In this document: positions 19,362 through 28,340 of the stretch, piece by piece
Layout: every line of letters begins with the position of its first letter
Position numbering within the stretch: position 1 is the stretch's first letter
Assembly: GCF_001693385.1 (NCBI RefSeq)
Contig: NZ_CP016428.1
Coordinates: 7,068,001-7,132,000, forward strand
Direction of reading: 5' to 3'
From: Bradyrhizobium icense
GTDB taxonomy: Bacteria; Pseudomonadota; Alphaproteobacteria; Rhizobiales; Xanthobacteraceae
Length of the DNA stretch: 64,000 nucleotides
The notes under the pieces: model-generated
What the model was told of the DNA's origin: nothing
The model's input: only the letters and a program-made list of their open reading frames with translations
Databases searched by the model: none
Translations under genes and position numbers: made by a program

Positions 19362-19838
19362 CTACCGCCCCGGCCGCAGTTCCAGGCTTTCCAGTCCGGC
19401 GGCGATACTGACGCCGACCTGGCCCTGCAAGCTGAGCGGCTGCAGCGCGATCGAATTTGCGGAGCCGCCGACCAGCACGTTGCCGCCGACACCGACGCCG
19501 AGCGTGGCGCTGCCTTGCGCGCCGACATAATCGCCGGAAAGGCCGCCCGGTCCGAGCCGCACCACCGGCGCGTAGACGACCCACGCGAGCGCCGACTCCT
19601 GGGTGATGCCGAGATCGAGCCCCACCTTCCGGATGGTGGCGACATAGCGATCCTCCGGCACGCCTTCGGCGCGCAGCACGCAGCCGAGATGAGTGACGGA
19701 ACCGACGACGAAACCGACGCTCGCGCCGCCGCGGCACTCCAGCACGCCGACCTGCACACGCTGCTGCTGCGCATTGGCGCCGCCGGATGCAGCCAGCGTG
19801 GCGAAAGCGGCAGCGGCAAGGATGAGAGAACGACGCAT
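19362..19838 (-). CDS. DUF992 exported protein
   Basis: A 158-residue protein with a signal peptide (cleavage after ANA). The DUF992 signature follows: VQVGVLECRGGASVGFVVGS, two conserved cysteines (LEC, LGC), DRYVATIRKVGLDLGITQE, and a Gly-rich end with VGVGGNVLVGGSANSIALQP and LQGQVGVSIAAGLESLEL. Function is unknown; the protein is probably periplasmic with a compact beta fold. A paralogue lies 310 bases upstream on the same strand, separated by a palindromic repeat and a terminator, so the two are probably independent transcripts from an old duplication. Confidence 0.85.
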   Translation of the reverse strand: MRRSLILAAAAFATLAASGGANAQQQRVQVGVLECRGGASVGFVVGSVTHLGCVLRAEGVPEDRYVATIRKVGLDLGITQESALAWVVYAPVVRLGPGGLSGDYVGAQGSATLGVGVGGNVLVGGSANSIALQPLSLQGQVGVSIAAGLESLELRPGR

Positions 19839-19978
19839 GAAGTAATCTCCGGAAAAATCGTGAGGCGAGCAAGAATCAAGAACAACGCCATGCCCAGGGC
19901 ACTCGCCGTTCTATGCCACATCGTCACTGGGCGTGCCACATTGGTTGGAGCTGAAGCAAGCCGTCTCCATTCGCTCGA

Positions 19979-20096
19979 CATTCCGGGACGATGCGAAGCG
20001 ACGAACTATGGTGCGCAATTGCGCACCTGAGAATCTCGGGATTCTCCGATGCGCAATTGCGCATCGTAGTTCGATGCTGCGCATCGCCCCGGAATG
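19979..20096. repeat. 118-bp palindromic element, CATTCCGGG family
   Basis: It begins CATTCCGGGACGATGCG and ends GCATCGCCCCGGAATG. Inside are three smaller palindromes: GGTGCGCAATTGCGCACC, GAGAATCTCGGGATTCTC and CGATGCGCAATTGCGCATCG. Related copies are at 44061-44159 and 46003-46084. It fills the gap between the two DUF992 genes. Confidence 0.8.
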
Positions 20097-20100
20097 GCAT

Positions 20101-20131
20101 CAACAAAAAGGCCCGCTTGCGCGGGCCTTTT
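20101..20131 (-). terminator. bidirectional intrinsic terminator
   Basis: AAAGGCCCGC (20107-20116), TTGC, GCGGGCCTTT (20121-20130). On the minus strand the hairpin runs into TTTTTGTTG. It lies 17 bases past the stop of the DUF992 gene at 20148. Confidence 0.85.
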
Positions 20132-20147
20132 CCTTAACGTGTCATCC

Positions 20148-20663
20148 TCAGCCGCGGCGGTGATGGCGGCGGACGTGCCGGCGCGGACCGTTGCCGTAGA
20201 AGGGCTGCAGCTCAAGGCCGGCGATGCCGGCGGTGACGTTCAATCCGGTCTGCCCCTGCAGGCTGATCGGCTGCAGCGCGTAGGCATTGGCGGGACCGCC
20301 CACCAGGAAGTTGCCGCCACCGCCAACGCCGATCGATGCGTTGGCGCCGACGCCCCCATAGCTGCCGGCGAGTTCGCCGCGCCCGAGCCGGCTGTTCGGC
20401 GCACTCACGGCCCAGGACAACTGGGTCTGTTCAGTGACACCGAGATCGAGGCCGATGCGCTGCACCCTGGCGATGTAGGGTTCAGGCCGGCGGCCTTCGC
20501 TGCGGAACACGCATTCGAGGCTGGTCACCGAGCCGACCACGAAGCCGACATTCTGGCCGCCCTGGCATTGCAGGATGCCGGCGCGCACCGGCGGCGCCGC
20601 GTCAGCGCTTGCAATCGGCGCGATCAGTGCCGCCGTGGCGAGTGTCAATGTCAGAAGGCGCAT
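20148..20663 (-). CDS. DUF992 exported protein, second copy
   Basis: A 171-residue paralogue of the gene at 19362. The signal peptide is MRLLTLTLATAALIAPIA with cleavage near ADA. AGILQCQGGQNVGFVVGS, the paired cysteines (LQC, LEC), IGLDLGVTEQTQLSW and VGGGGNFLVGGPANAYALQP repeat the DUF992 pattern. It differs by a His/Arg-rich C-terminus (GNGPRRHVRRHHRRG), which could bind metal or acidic surfaces. The ATG at 20663 is preferred to one 10 codons upstream because the signal peptide begins here. Confidence 0.85.
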   Translation of the reverse strand: MRLLTLTLATAALIAPIASADAAPPVRAGILQCQGGQNVGFVVGSVTSLECVFRSEGRRPEPYIARVQRIGLDLGVTEQTQLSWAVSAPNSRLGRGELAGSYGGVGANASIGVGGGGNFLVGGPANAYALQPISLQGQTGLNVTAGIAGLELQPFYGNGPRRHVRRHHRRG

Positions 20664-20884
20664 GTGTCCCAGTCTCCGCATGTTGATGAACAAATTCAGC
20701 GGAGCGGACAGGATGGAAGCGCCGTGTCGAAAACATGGCGCTTCTTCGAGAAGCCGTCAAAACATTGCGCAGTCGTTCACGCGCGATGTGATTTGACGGC
20801 CGTCCTTTTGACGCGATTGTTCGTTGCGAACCGCAACCCGTCCCGCATCAACTGCGGAACGGGCTTGTGCCGCGAAAACGCTTC

Positions 20885-22114
<1,230 letters not shown>

Positions 22115-22151
22115 TCAAGAATTCACGACTCTTTTTGATGGGAACGCCGCA

Positions 22152-22212
22152 CCCTAAAGTGCTGCGCGCTGCCCCGCAAGAAGCTTGGCCGGATCAAGGC
22201 CAAACTTTAGGG
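22152..22212. repeat. interrupted palindrome in a divergent promoter region
   Basis: CCCTAAAGT (22152-22160), 24 bases, TTGGCC (22185-22190), GGATCAA, GGCCAA (22198-22203), ACTTTAGGG (22204-22212). Without the 24-base piece the arms would form one perfect 15-bp inverted repeat, so the left arm looks interrupted. It lies between aspartate aminotransferase and the GT87-like gene. Confidence 0.55.
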
Positions 22213-22279
22213 AACGTTAAAGCGGGCTCGGTACGGTCGGAACAATACGGCGCAATATTCGTAAAAATCCAGCGGTGAA

Positions 22280-23527
22280 ATGACTCATATCTGGCAAAGG
22301 TTGCGAACCGGCGATTGGCTGACGGCGGCGCGCATGCGCGGTTACAGCCTGCTGCTGCTCGCCCTCTTCGTCCTGGTATTTGCCGGATGGATCGCGGTTT
22401 CCGATGGCCTGATCGACCGCAACGGCAAGCCGATCGGCACCGATTTTTCCAGCTTTTACGCGGCCGGTTCGCTCGTCCTCGATGGCCGGCCCGGTGACGT
22501 CTATAATATGGCCGCCCATTACGCCCGTGAGCAGCGGATCTTCGGCGCGGCCACACCCAACTACGGCTGGCTGTATCCGCCGATCTTCCTGTTGGTGGCG
22601 ACCCCACTTGCGTTGATGCCCTACATCATGGCGCTGGCGGTCTGGCAAATCAGCACCTTCGCACTGTATTTGTCCGTGATCGGCGCCATCCTGCGGCGAA
22701 TACCGGGCAACGTGATCGGCCCTATATGGCTGCCGATCGCCGCCGGATTTCCCGCGGTCTTCATCAATCTGGGACACGGCCAAAACGGGCTTCTCACAGC
22801 GGGACTGTTTGGCGCTGCCTTGCTCGCGTTGCCCGCCAGGCCGGTCCTGTCCGGCATCTTGTTTGGTGCGCTCGCCTACAAACCCCAATTCGCGCTGGTG
22901 GCACCCTTCGCGTTGCTCGCCGCAGGTCAGTGGCGCACCGTCGTTGCCGCCGGCATCACCGTGGTGGCGCTGATGGCCATAACAAGTCTGATATTTGGCG
23001 CCGATCTCTGGCTTGCTTTCGCCGCCTCTACCGAGACGTCGCGCAGGCTGCTGATTGAGCAGGGCAGTGTCGGATTCGAAAAACTGCAAAGCGTTTACGC
23101 AGCGGTGCGAATGTGGGGTGCTAGCGTCCCGGTCGCCTACGCCGCCCAGGGCGCAGTGTCAGCCGCGGTCGTGTGCTGCACCGTGTGGGCATGGCGTTCG
23201 GCTTGTAACCCCGACGTCAAAGCCGCACTCCTCGTCATCGCGACATTGCTGGCTTCACCGCACGTTCTGGATTACGACCTCGTGATTCTCGCTTTGGCGA
23301 TCGCATTCGCGGTCAGAGCCGGCTTTGCCGGTGGCTTTCGCGACTACGAGATCAGCCTGCTTGCCGCGGCCTGGATCGCGCCGCTGTTGTCGCGCAGCAT
23401 CGCCGGCGCCACTTACATACCCCTCGGTCTGCTCGCGGTGCTGGCCTTCTATGCTTTCGTCCTCCGGCGCGCGACCCTCGATCGCGGACAACTCCGGGTC
23501 GGCGCGCCAGGCGTCGCGCAAGCGTGA
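22280..23527 (+). CDS. polytopic membrane protein, glycosyltransferase 87 (DUF2029) type
   Basis: A 415-residue integral membrane protein with about ten helices. An early periplasmic loop holds GTDFSSFYAAGSLVLDGRPG followed by VYNMAAHY, a typical GT87 start with the acidic residue used by GT-C enzymes. YGWLYPPIFLLVATPLALMP, LGHGQNGLLTAGLFGAALLA and ASPHVLDYDLVILALAIAFA also fit. GT87 enzymes add mannose or other sugars from polyprenyl phosphates at the outer face of the inner membrane; the acceptor here is unknown. The upstream GGAAC-N16-CGTA is one base from an EcfG promoter but very close to the ATG. Confidence 0.82.
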   Translation: MTHIWQRLRTGDWLTAARMRGYSLLLLALFVLVFAGWIAVSDGLIDRNGKPIGTDFSSFYAAGSLVLDGRPGDVYNMAAHYAREQRIFGAATPNYGWLYPPIFLLVATPLALMPYIMALAVWQISTFALYLSVIGAILRRIPGNVIGPIWLPIAAGFPAVFINLGHGQNGLLTAGLFGAALLALPARPVLSGILFGALAYKPQFALVAPFALLAAGQWRTVVAAGITVVALMAITSLIFGADLWLAFAASTETSRRLLIEQGSVGFEKLQSVYAAVRMWGASVPVAYAAQGAVSAAVVCCTVWAWRSACNPDVKAALLVIATLLASPHVLDYDLVILALAIAFAVRAGFAGGFRDYEISLLAAAWIAPLLSRSIAGATYIPLGLLAVLAFYAFVLRRATLDRGQLRVGAPGVAQA

Positions 23528-23715
23528 TCTCAATTGTTCCGATGTGCAGATAGAATCATTCTGCGCGCGTGCAGTGCAGTAAAGGTTTTCGACTTTTTCC
23601 ATTCCTCGGGTCTTGCGACGCATTCGTATCGGCATCATTGTTTAGCCGCGTTGCGGCGCGAAGGCTTTCCGCAATTCGCTTCTGTGCGCCTCTCGACCCT
23701 GTGAACCCAACGACG

Positions 23716-24369
23716 ATGTACAAGCTCTATTCGATGCAGCGCTCCGGCAACAGCTACAAGGTCCGCCTTGCGCTGGCGCTGCTCAACGCGCCCTATGAGG
23801 CGATCGAAGTCGACATTCTCCGCGGCGAAAGCCGCACGCCGGAGTTTCTGGAGAAGAATCCCAGCGGACAGGTGCCGCTCCTGGAAGTCGCCGAAGGACG
23901 CTACCTCGCCGAGTCGAATGCCATTCTCTGGTATGTCTGCGGCGGCACCTCGCTGGCGCCGGAGTCGCGGGTCGAGCGCGCCGAAGCGCTGCAATGGATG
24001 TTCTTCGAGCAGCACGCGCTGGAGCCCAATATCGGCGCCGCCTATTTCTGGCTGTCGCTGGTCAAGGGTGGCCGCGACCTACAGACGCATGCGCTGGAAG
24101 ACTGGATGGAGCGCGGCTATGCCGCTCTTCAGGTGATGGAAAACCATCTCAAGACCCGCGCCTATTTCGCGGCTGGACAACTCACGGTCGCCGATATCGC
24201 ACTGTACGGCTACACCCACGTCGCCGACCGCTGCGACTACGACCTCACGACCTTCCCCGCCATCCGCGCCTGGCTGCGGCGGGTCGAACAGACGCCTGGT
24301 TTCGTCACCATGGACTGGCGGCCTCAGGCCGAGGTCGACGACCAGGCCGGCATGGCCGCCGGCGCATAA
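23716..24369 (+). CDS. glutathione S-transferase family protein
   Basis: A 217-residue GST. The thioredoxin-fold domain starts MYKLYSMQRSGNSYKVRLAL with the catalytic Ser in RSGNSYK. NPSGQVPLLEVAEGRYLAES holds the cis-Pro and the glutathione-binding Glu-Ser. The helical domain contains LTVADIALYGYTHVADRCDY. The ATG at 23716 is used because upstream in-frame residues do not look like protein. Substrate unknown; one of four GST genes in this window. Confidence 0.9.
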   Translation: MYKLYSMQRSGNSYKVRLALALLNAPYEAIEVDILRGESRTPEFLEKNPSGQVPLLEVAEGRYLAESNAILWYVCGGTSLAPESRVERAEALQWMFFEQHALEPNIGAAYFWLSLVKGGRDLQTHALEDWMERGYAALQVMENHLKTRAYFAAGQLTVADIALYGYTHVADRCDYDLTTFPAIRAWLRRVEQTPGFVTMDWRPQAEVDDQAGMAAGA

Positions 24370-24404
24370 CCGCCCTCGCCTTCTCACTTTCGCGCGAGCA
24401 CGCC

Positions 24405-24445
24405 GGCAAAGGTTAATAATAGCGGGCATAACGTTAACCTTTGCC
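24405..24445. promoter_or_regulatory. perfect 12-bp inverted repeat
   Basis: GGCAAAGGTTAA (24405-24416) and TTAACCTTTGCC (24434-24445) with 17 bases between. No T-run follows on either side, so it looks less like a terminator than an operator or an mRNA hairpin. It lies 36 bases past the GST stop and 115 bases before the small gene at 24560. Confidence 0.45.
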
Positions 24446-24559
24446 GTGATTCCGCCATTTTCAGCCCCAGATCGCCAAAATGTTGCCGGTGATCGTTGCA
24501 AGATTTTCCTGACGTCGTGAGTCGCGGGTGATTCGGCCCGCGTTACAAGGATTTACTCC

Positions 24560-24733
24560 ATGATGCGGTTACCCGGCGCGGTCGGCTTCGAGAGCAGCCG
24601 CACGCCCGTCGCTTCTTCCCGATTGCTTGGTGCCATCGCTACCTCGCTTGCGATCGGCACACTATCGCTTTGCCTCGTGGTCACCCTGACGGTGCTGTCG
24701 ATCAAGGCTACCGTCGCGATGCCCATTCCGTGA
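24560..24733 (+). CDS. small single-helix membrane protein
   Basis: A 57-residue protein not previously obvious because of its size. It starts MMRLPGAVGFESSRTP, followed by one strong membrane helix (LLGAIATSLAIGTLSLCLVV region) and a short tail ending VAMPIP. AAGGA lies 9 bases before the first ATG. It resembles small bradyrhizobial membrane proteins of unknown function. It is followed by the sugar dehydrogenase gene after 71 bases. Confidence 0.55.
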   Translation: MMRLPGAVGFESSRTPVASSRLLGAIATSLAIGTLSLCLVVTLTVLSIKATVAMPIP

Positions 24734-24804
24734 CAGGTCCAGCCTTTTTGTTTGCATCATTGGACTAGCGAACGCGCGATGATCGGCATCGCGATTGGAC
24801 TCGG

Positions 24805-25965
24805 ATGAAGACACCCGTCGCCCTTGTGACCGTCGCCTTGACGGTAGCGATCCTGCTCGCCGTCTCGTTCCTGATCGCCACCAGCACGCGCGGCGAACAG
24901 CCGGCGTTCGACTCGTCGGCAGGCGAACTCGAGGTTCGGACCATTGCAAGGGGCCTCGCCAATCCCTGGGCGCTGGCATTCCTGCCCGATGGAAAGATGC
25001 TGGTGACCGAGCGTGCCGGCCGCATGCGCCTCGTCAACACGGAGGGCCAGGTCTCGCCGCCGCTCAAGGGCGTGCCTGACGTGTGGGCCTCAGGTCAGGG
25101 CGGCCTGCACGATGTCGTCACCGACAAATCCTTTGCGCAGAACCGGACCATCTATTTCTGTTACGCCGAACGCACCGAGGGTGGCGGCCGCACCACGGCC
25201 GCGCGCGCGAAACTGAGCGACGACAATGGCCGGCTCAACGAGGTCAAGATCATCTTCCGCCAGCAGGGACCGCTGTCGTCGGGCAATCATTATGGCTGCC
25301 GCATCGCGCAGGCCGAGGACGGCAATCTGTTCGTGGGGCTGGGCGATCACTTCACCTATCGCGACCAGGCGCAAAATCTCGGCAATCATCTCGGCAAGCT
25401 GATCCGGATCGCGCCCGACGGATCGGTGCCCGCAGGCAACCCGTTCGCCGGCCGCACTGATGCCAAGCCGGAAATCTGGAGTTACGGCCACCGCAACGTG
25501 CAGGCGCTAGCGATCAATCCGGCGAGCGGCGAGCCCTGGGAGATCGAACACGGCCCGCGCGGCGGCGACGAGGTCAATGTCGTCGGCAAGGGCAAGAATT
25601 ACGGCTGGCCGGTGATCGGCTACGGCATCGATTATTCCGGCGCGAAAATCCACCAGAGCACGGCCAAGGACGGCATGGAGCAGCCGCTCAAATACTGGGT
25701 GCCGTCGATCGCACCCTCAGGCATGACCTTCTATACCGGCAAGCTGTTTCCGAAATGGAACGGCAGCCTGTTCACCGGCGCGCTGCGCGGCGCCATGCTG
25801 GTGCGGCTGACGCTGAACGGCAACGCGGTGACATCGGAGGAACGCCTGCTGCAGAACCTGCACGAGCGTATCCGCGATGTACGCCAGGGACCCGACGGCG
25901 CGCTGTGGCTTTTGACCGACAGTACGAACGGACGGGTGTTGCGGGTAGCGCCGGCCGTGAAATGA
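24805..25965 (+). CDS. PQQ-dependent sugar dehydrogenase (soluble aldose type)
   Basis: A 386-residue six-bladed beta-propeller dehydrogenase of the soluble glucose/aldose sugar dehydrogenase family, oxidising sugars in the periplasm with PQQ. An N-terminal uncleaved or signal helix (ALVTVALTVAILLAVSFLI) exports it. Family motifs: GLANPWALAFLPDGKMLVTE, GQGGLHDVVTDKSFAQNRTI, SGNHYGCRIAQAEDGNLFVG (catalytic His region), GDHFTYRDQAQNLGNHLGKL, IWSYGHRNVQALAINP, GPRGGDEVNVVGKGKNYGWP and PSIAPSGMTFYTG. No PQQ synthesis genes are in the window. Confidence 0.92.
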   Translation: MKTPVALVTVALTVAILLAVSFLIATSTRGEQPAFDSSAGELEVRTIARGLANPWALAFLPDGKMLVTERAGRMRLVNTEGQVSPPLKGVPDVWASGQGGLHDVVTDKSFAQNRTIYFCYAERTEGGGRTTAARAKLSDDNGRLNEVKIIFRQQGPLSSGNHYGCRIAQAEDGNLFVGLGDHFTYRDQAQNLGNHLGKLIRIAPDGSVPAGNPFAGRTDAKPEIWSYGHRNVQALAINPASGEPWEIEHGPRGGDEVNVVGKGKNYGWPVIGYGIDYSGAKIHQSTAKDGMEQPLKYWVPSIAPSGMTFYTGKLFPKWNGSLFTGALRGAMLVRLTLNGNAVTSEERLLQNLHERIRDVRQGPDGALWLLTDSTNGRVLRVAPAVK

Positions 25966-25986
25966 CGATGATCTGAACAAAAGCGC

Positions 25987-26337
25987 TCACCATTTGTGAA
26001 AGATCAGAAACGCGCCGATGGCGATGAAGAGAAAGCCGAGCGCGTGATTCCACCCCAGCGGCTCCTTCAGATAGAGTACCGAGAAGCAGGCGAATACCAC
26101 CAGCGTGATCACCTCCTGGATGGTCTTGAGTTGCGCCGCCGAATACACCGCACTGCCCCAGCGGTTGGCCGGCACCGCCAGCCAGTATTCGACGAAGGCG
26201 ATCCCCCAGCTCGCCAGCACGACTACCGGCAATGCGCTTTCCTTGAATTTCAGATGGCCGTACCAGGCAAAGGTCATGAAGACGTTGGAGGCAAACAGCA
26301 TCAGGATCGGCAGTAGCGTCGGCGAAACGGTGGGCAT
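25987..26337 (-). CDS. DUF486 (small multidrug-resistance-like) membrane protein
   Basis: A 116-residue protein with four membrane helices filling nearly its whole length. LLPILMLFASNVFMTFAWYG, LPVVVLASWGIAFVEYWLAV, ANRWGSAVYSAAQLKTIQEV and LKEPLGWNHALGFLFIAIGA are typical of DUF486, a relative of the drug/metabolite transporter superfamily. The substrate is unknown. The start at 26337 follows GAGGAC; an upstream in-frame ATG would add a hydrophilic leader unlike the family. It is convergent with the sugar dehydrogenase gene. Confidence 0.85.
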   Translation of the reverse strand: MPTVSPTLLPILMLFASNVFMTFAWYGHLKFKESALPVVVLASWGIAFVEYWLAVPANRWGSAVYSAAQLKTIQEVITLVVFACFSVLYLKEPLGWNHALGFLFIAIGAFLIFHKW

Positions 26338-26499
26338 CGATGTCCTCTTGCAAATGTCGAGCAGTTCAATGGTCGGGTGCGATCCGGCGTTCCTTAACTC
26401 GATATCATTTGATTTCAAAAACGCGAAAGCTTTACGGATCCGCGCAACGCTCTCTTAGGACTGGCGGCAGAAAGGCGTGCACAATCGCAACAATCAGGC

Positions 26500-27351
26500 A
26501 TGCTTGCGTCTTATTCCCGGCAAGTGGCGAGAACGGGCATGCAGTTAGACTGGCGCGCAATCTCCGGTCCGGCTCTTACGACAGCGACGGCGTTGATCGC
26601 CTTCGTGGTCGACCGACATTTCGTTGCAGTCCCCAATCCCGCGCCGCTATTCGTCTGCATCGTCGCGTTTGCCGCTTCCATCAGCGGCATCACCTCCGGC
26701 ATGATCAGCGCCGTGATTGCGGTGGCATCTTCGGCGGTGTTCTTCCTCAACCACCGCGCTACGCCGGGTTACGACATGTCGGATTTGGCGCGCATGCTGC
26801 TGCTGGCGGCAACCGCCGGCGGCACCGCGCTGATCACGGGCCTGTTGCGGCAGAAATGGGTCGATGCGTTCGCGTGGGAAAAGAAGCATCATGCCACCGC
26901 GGACCGATTGTCGGCCGCGCTCGACCAGGTCGACATCGGTATCGTTCTGCTCGATTCCGACACCCGCGCCGAATTCATCAACCGCGCCTTTCGCGATTAT
27001 TTCAAGCTGTCCGACGAGCAGGCCGACAGCAAGCCGCCCTTCATTGCGCTGATGTATCACGGCCGCGACACCGGCGCCTGGCAACTGCCGGAGGACGAGT
27101 TGAGCGCCTTCATCGCCAAGCGCACCGAGATGATACGAGCAGGCGATTCCACGCCGATCAACCTCGATCTCGCGGATGGCGAGGTGCTGCGCTTCACCTG
27201 CACGGCGCTGCCCGATGGCGGACGCATGCTGAGCTATGCGCCGGTCACCGACCTCGTCCGCCACAGCGACGATCCCGGCAGCGCCAACTATTATCGCGCG
27301 CTGCGCGGCAGCCATCGCAGCCTCGCGAGGCATCTCGGCGCCGCGGAGTAG
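26500..27351 (+). CDS. membrane-anchored PAS domain protein
   Basis: A 283-residue sensor-like protein. Residues ~15-120 hold three or four membrane helices in a DUF4118/KdpD-like arrangement (AFVVDRHFVAVPNPAPLFVC, ASISGITSGMISAVIAVASS, LLLAATAGGTALITGLL). A short linker leads to a PAS domain (LSAALDQVDIGIVLLDSDTR, FINRAFRDYFKLSDEQADSK, GEVLRFTCTALPDGGRMLSY). No histidine kinase, GGDEF or EAL output domain follows, so it lacks a visible effector and must act through partners or be a truncated sensor. Start choice is plausible; a second ATG at 26539 is possible. Confidence 0.78.
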   Translation: MLASYSRQVARTGMQLDWRAISGPALTTATALIAFVVDRHFVAVPNPAPLFVCIVAFAASISGITSGMISAVIAVASSAVFFLNHRATPGYDMSDLARMLLLAATAGGTALITGLLRQKWVDAFAWEKKHHATADRLSAALDQVDIGIVLLDSDTRAEFINRAFRDYFKLSDEQADSKPPFIALMYHGRDTGAWQLPEDELSAFIAKRTEMIRAGDSTPINLDLADGEVLRFTCTALPDGGRMLSYAPVTDLVRHSDDPGSANYYRALRGSHRSLARHLGAAE

Positions 27352-27382
27352 CGAAGCGCGCGACGACGAGCGGTCGCTCTTC

Positions 27383-27514
27383 AACCTCGCCCCGCCTGCA
27401 GGAGAGGTCGGATCGCGAAGCAATCCGGGTAAGGGGGTACAGGTCTCACCACGATCACGACTCGCGGAAGCAGCCCTCACCCCAACCCTCTCCCCGTGAA
27501 GAACGGGGAGAGGG
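27383..27514. repeat. ~135-bp composite repeat, inverted copy 1
   Basis: Read on the minus strand, it is CCCTCTCCCCGTTCTTCACG, then GGTTGGGGTGAGGGCTGCTT, GAGACCTGTACCCCC, CCGGATTGCTTCGCGATCCG and GGCGGGGCGAGGTT. This matches the plus-strand copy at 29301-29437 block by block. The two copies face each other around the GNAT and aldo/keto reductase genes. Confidence 0.85.
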
Positions 27515-27619
27515 AGTAGAGCCCTTCTGCAAAGTTGATCGCACCCGAATGCGTCTGTAATAGGAGTCTTCCCCAGCGTGTTCGCGACGCTGCTCCCTCT
27601 TATCAACGCGGAATCGCGC

Positions 27620-28081
27620 ATGTCCGGCGACCTCACCATCCGCTTCGTCACCCGCCAGGACTACGCGCAATGGCTGCCGCTGTGGGATGGCTATAACGCC
27701 TTCTACGGCCGCGCCGGCGCGACCGCGCTGGCGGGCGAGATCACGGCGATGACCTGGGCGCGCTTCTTCGACGCTTACGAGCCGGTACACGCGCTGGTCG
27801 CCGAGAGCGGCGGCGAGTTGCTCGGGCTGACGCATTACCTGTTTCACCGCTCTACGACCATGATCGAGCCGAACTGTTATCTGCAGGATCTCTTCACCAG
27901 CGCCGCCGCACGCGGCAAGGGGGTCGGCCGTGCCCTGATCAACGGCGTGTACGAACAGGCGAAGCTCGCCGGATGCTCCCGCGTCTACTGGCAGACGCAC
28001 GAGACCAACCACACCGCGATGCTGCTCTACGACAAGGTGGCGGAGCGTTCGGGTTTCGTGGTGTACCGCAAGATGCTCTGA
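27620..28081 (+). CDS. GNAT-family N-acetyltransferase
   Basis: A 153-residue acetyltransferase. DLTIRFVTRQDYAQWLPLWD starts the fold. YLQDLFTSAAARGKGVGRAL carries the acetyl-CoA loop (RGKGVG). WQTHETNHTAMLLYDKVAER and SGFVVYRKML close it. Very similar proteins are common in Rhizobiales, with unknown small-molecule or protein substrates. The ATG at 27620 is favoured; the 14 residues upstream do not fit the family. It stands inside the segment bounded by the inverted composite repeats. Confidence 0.88.
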   Translation: MSGDLTIRFVTRQDYAQWLPLWDGYNAFYGRAGATALAGEITAMTWARFFDAYEPVHALVAESGGELLGLTHYLFHRSTTMIEPNCYLQDLFTSAAARGKGVGRALINGVYEQAKLAGCSRVYWQTHETNHTAMLLYDKVAERSGFVVYRKML

Positions 28082-28120
28082 GGAACCGCTGTAAGTTCGC
28101 GCCCCGCCATCGTTGTCACG

Positions 28121-28238
28121 CAGACGTAACAAAGCCCGGGTAGCCTGCCCCTGCGTCTGATCAGGCCCCCCGTCTCATGATCACGCGCCCCCAGCGGTCC
28201 CCGTCAGTCGCCGCGTCTGACCGGGGCCGCATCTTTTT
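28121..28238 (+). ncRNA. candidate structured leader or terminator region
   Basis: Several base-paired blocks lie between the GNAT stop and the aldo/keto reductase start: CAGACG (28121-28126) with CGTCTG (28154-28159) enclosing GGGTAGCCTGCCC; and CCCCGTCAG (28199-28207) with CTGACCGGGG (28217-28226, one bulge), followed after four bases by ATCTTTTT. The second is a plausible terminator or attenuator. The whole matches no RNA family I know. Confidence 0.4.
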
Positions 28239-28340
28239 GTGCCGCATGGCTGCCAAGCGCGGGCGCTGGTCCCCTGTTCTTGCGGGTCGAAGCCGTGCGC
28301 GCCACAATGCGCCTCCCCGCTCTTCCCACAGGATCGATCC

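Noticed and set aside
22239..22263. GGAAC-N16-CGTA as an EcfG promoter of the GT87-like gene
   Set aside because: The spacing would leave only ~10 bases before the ATG, and the -10 element is mismatched; too weak to list as a feature.
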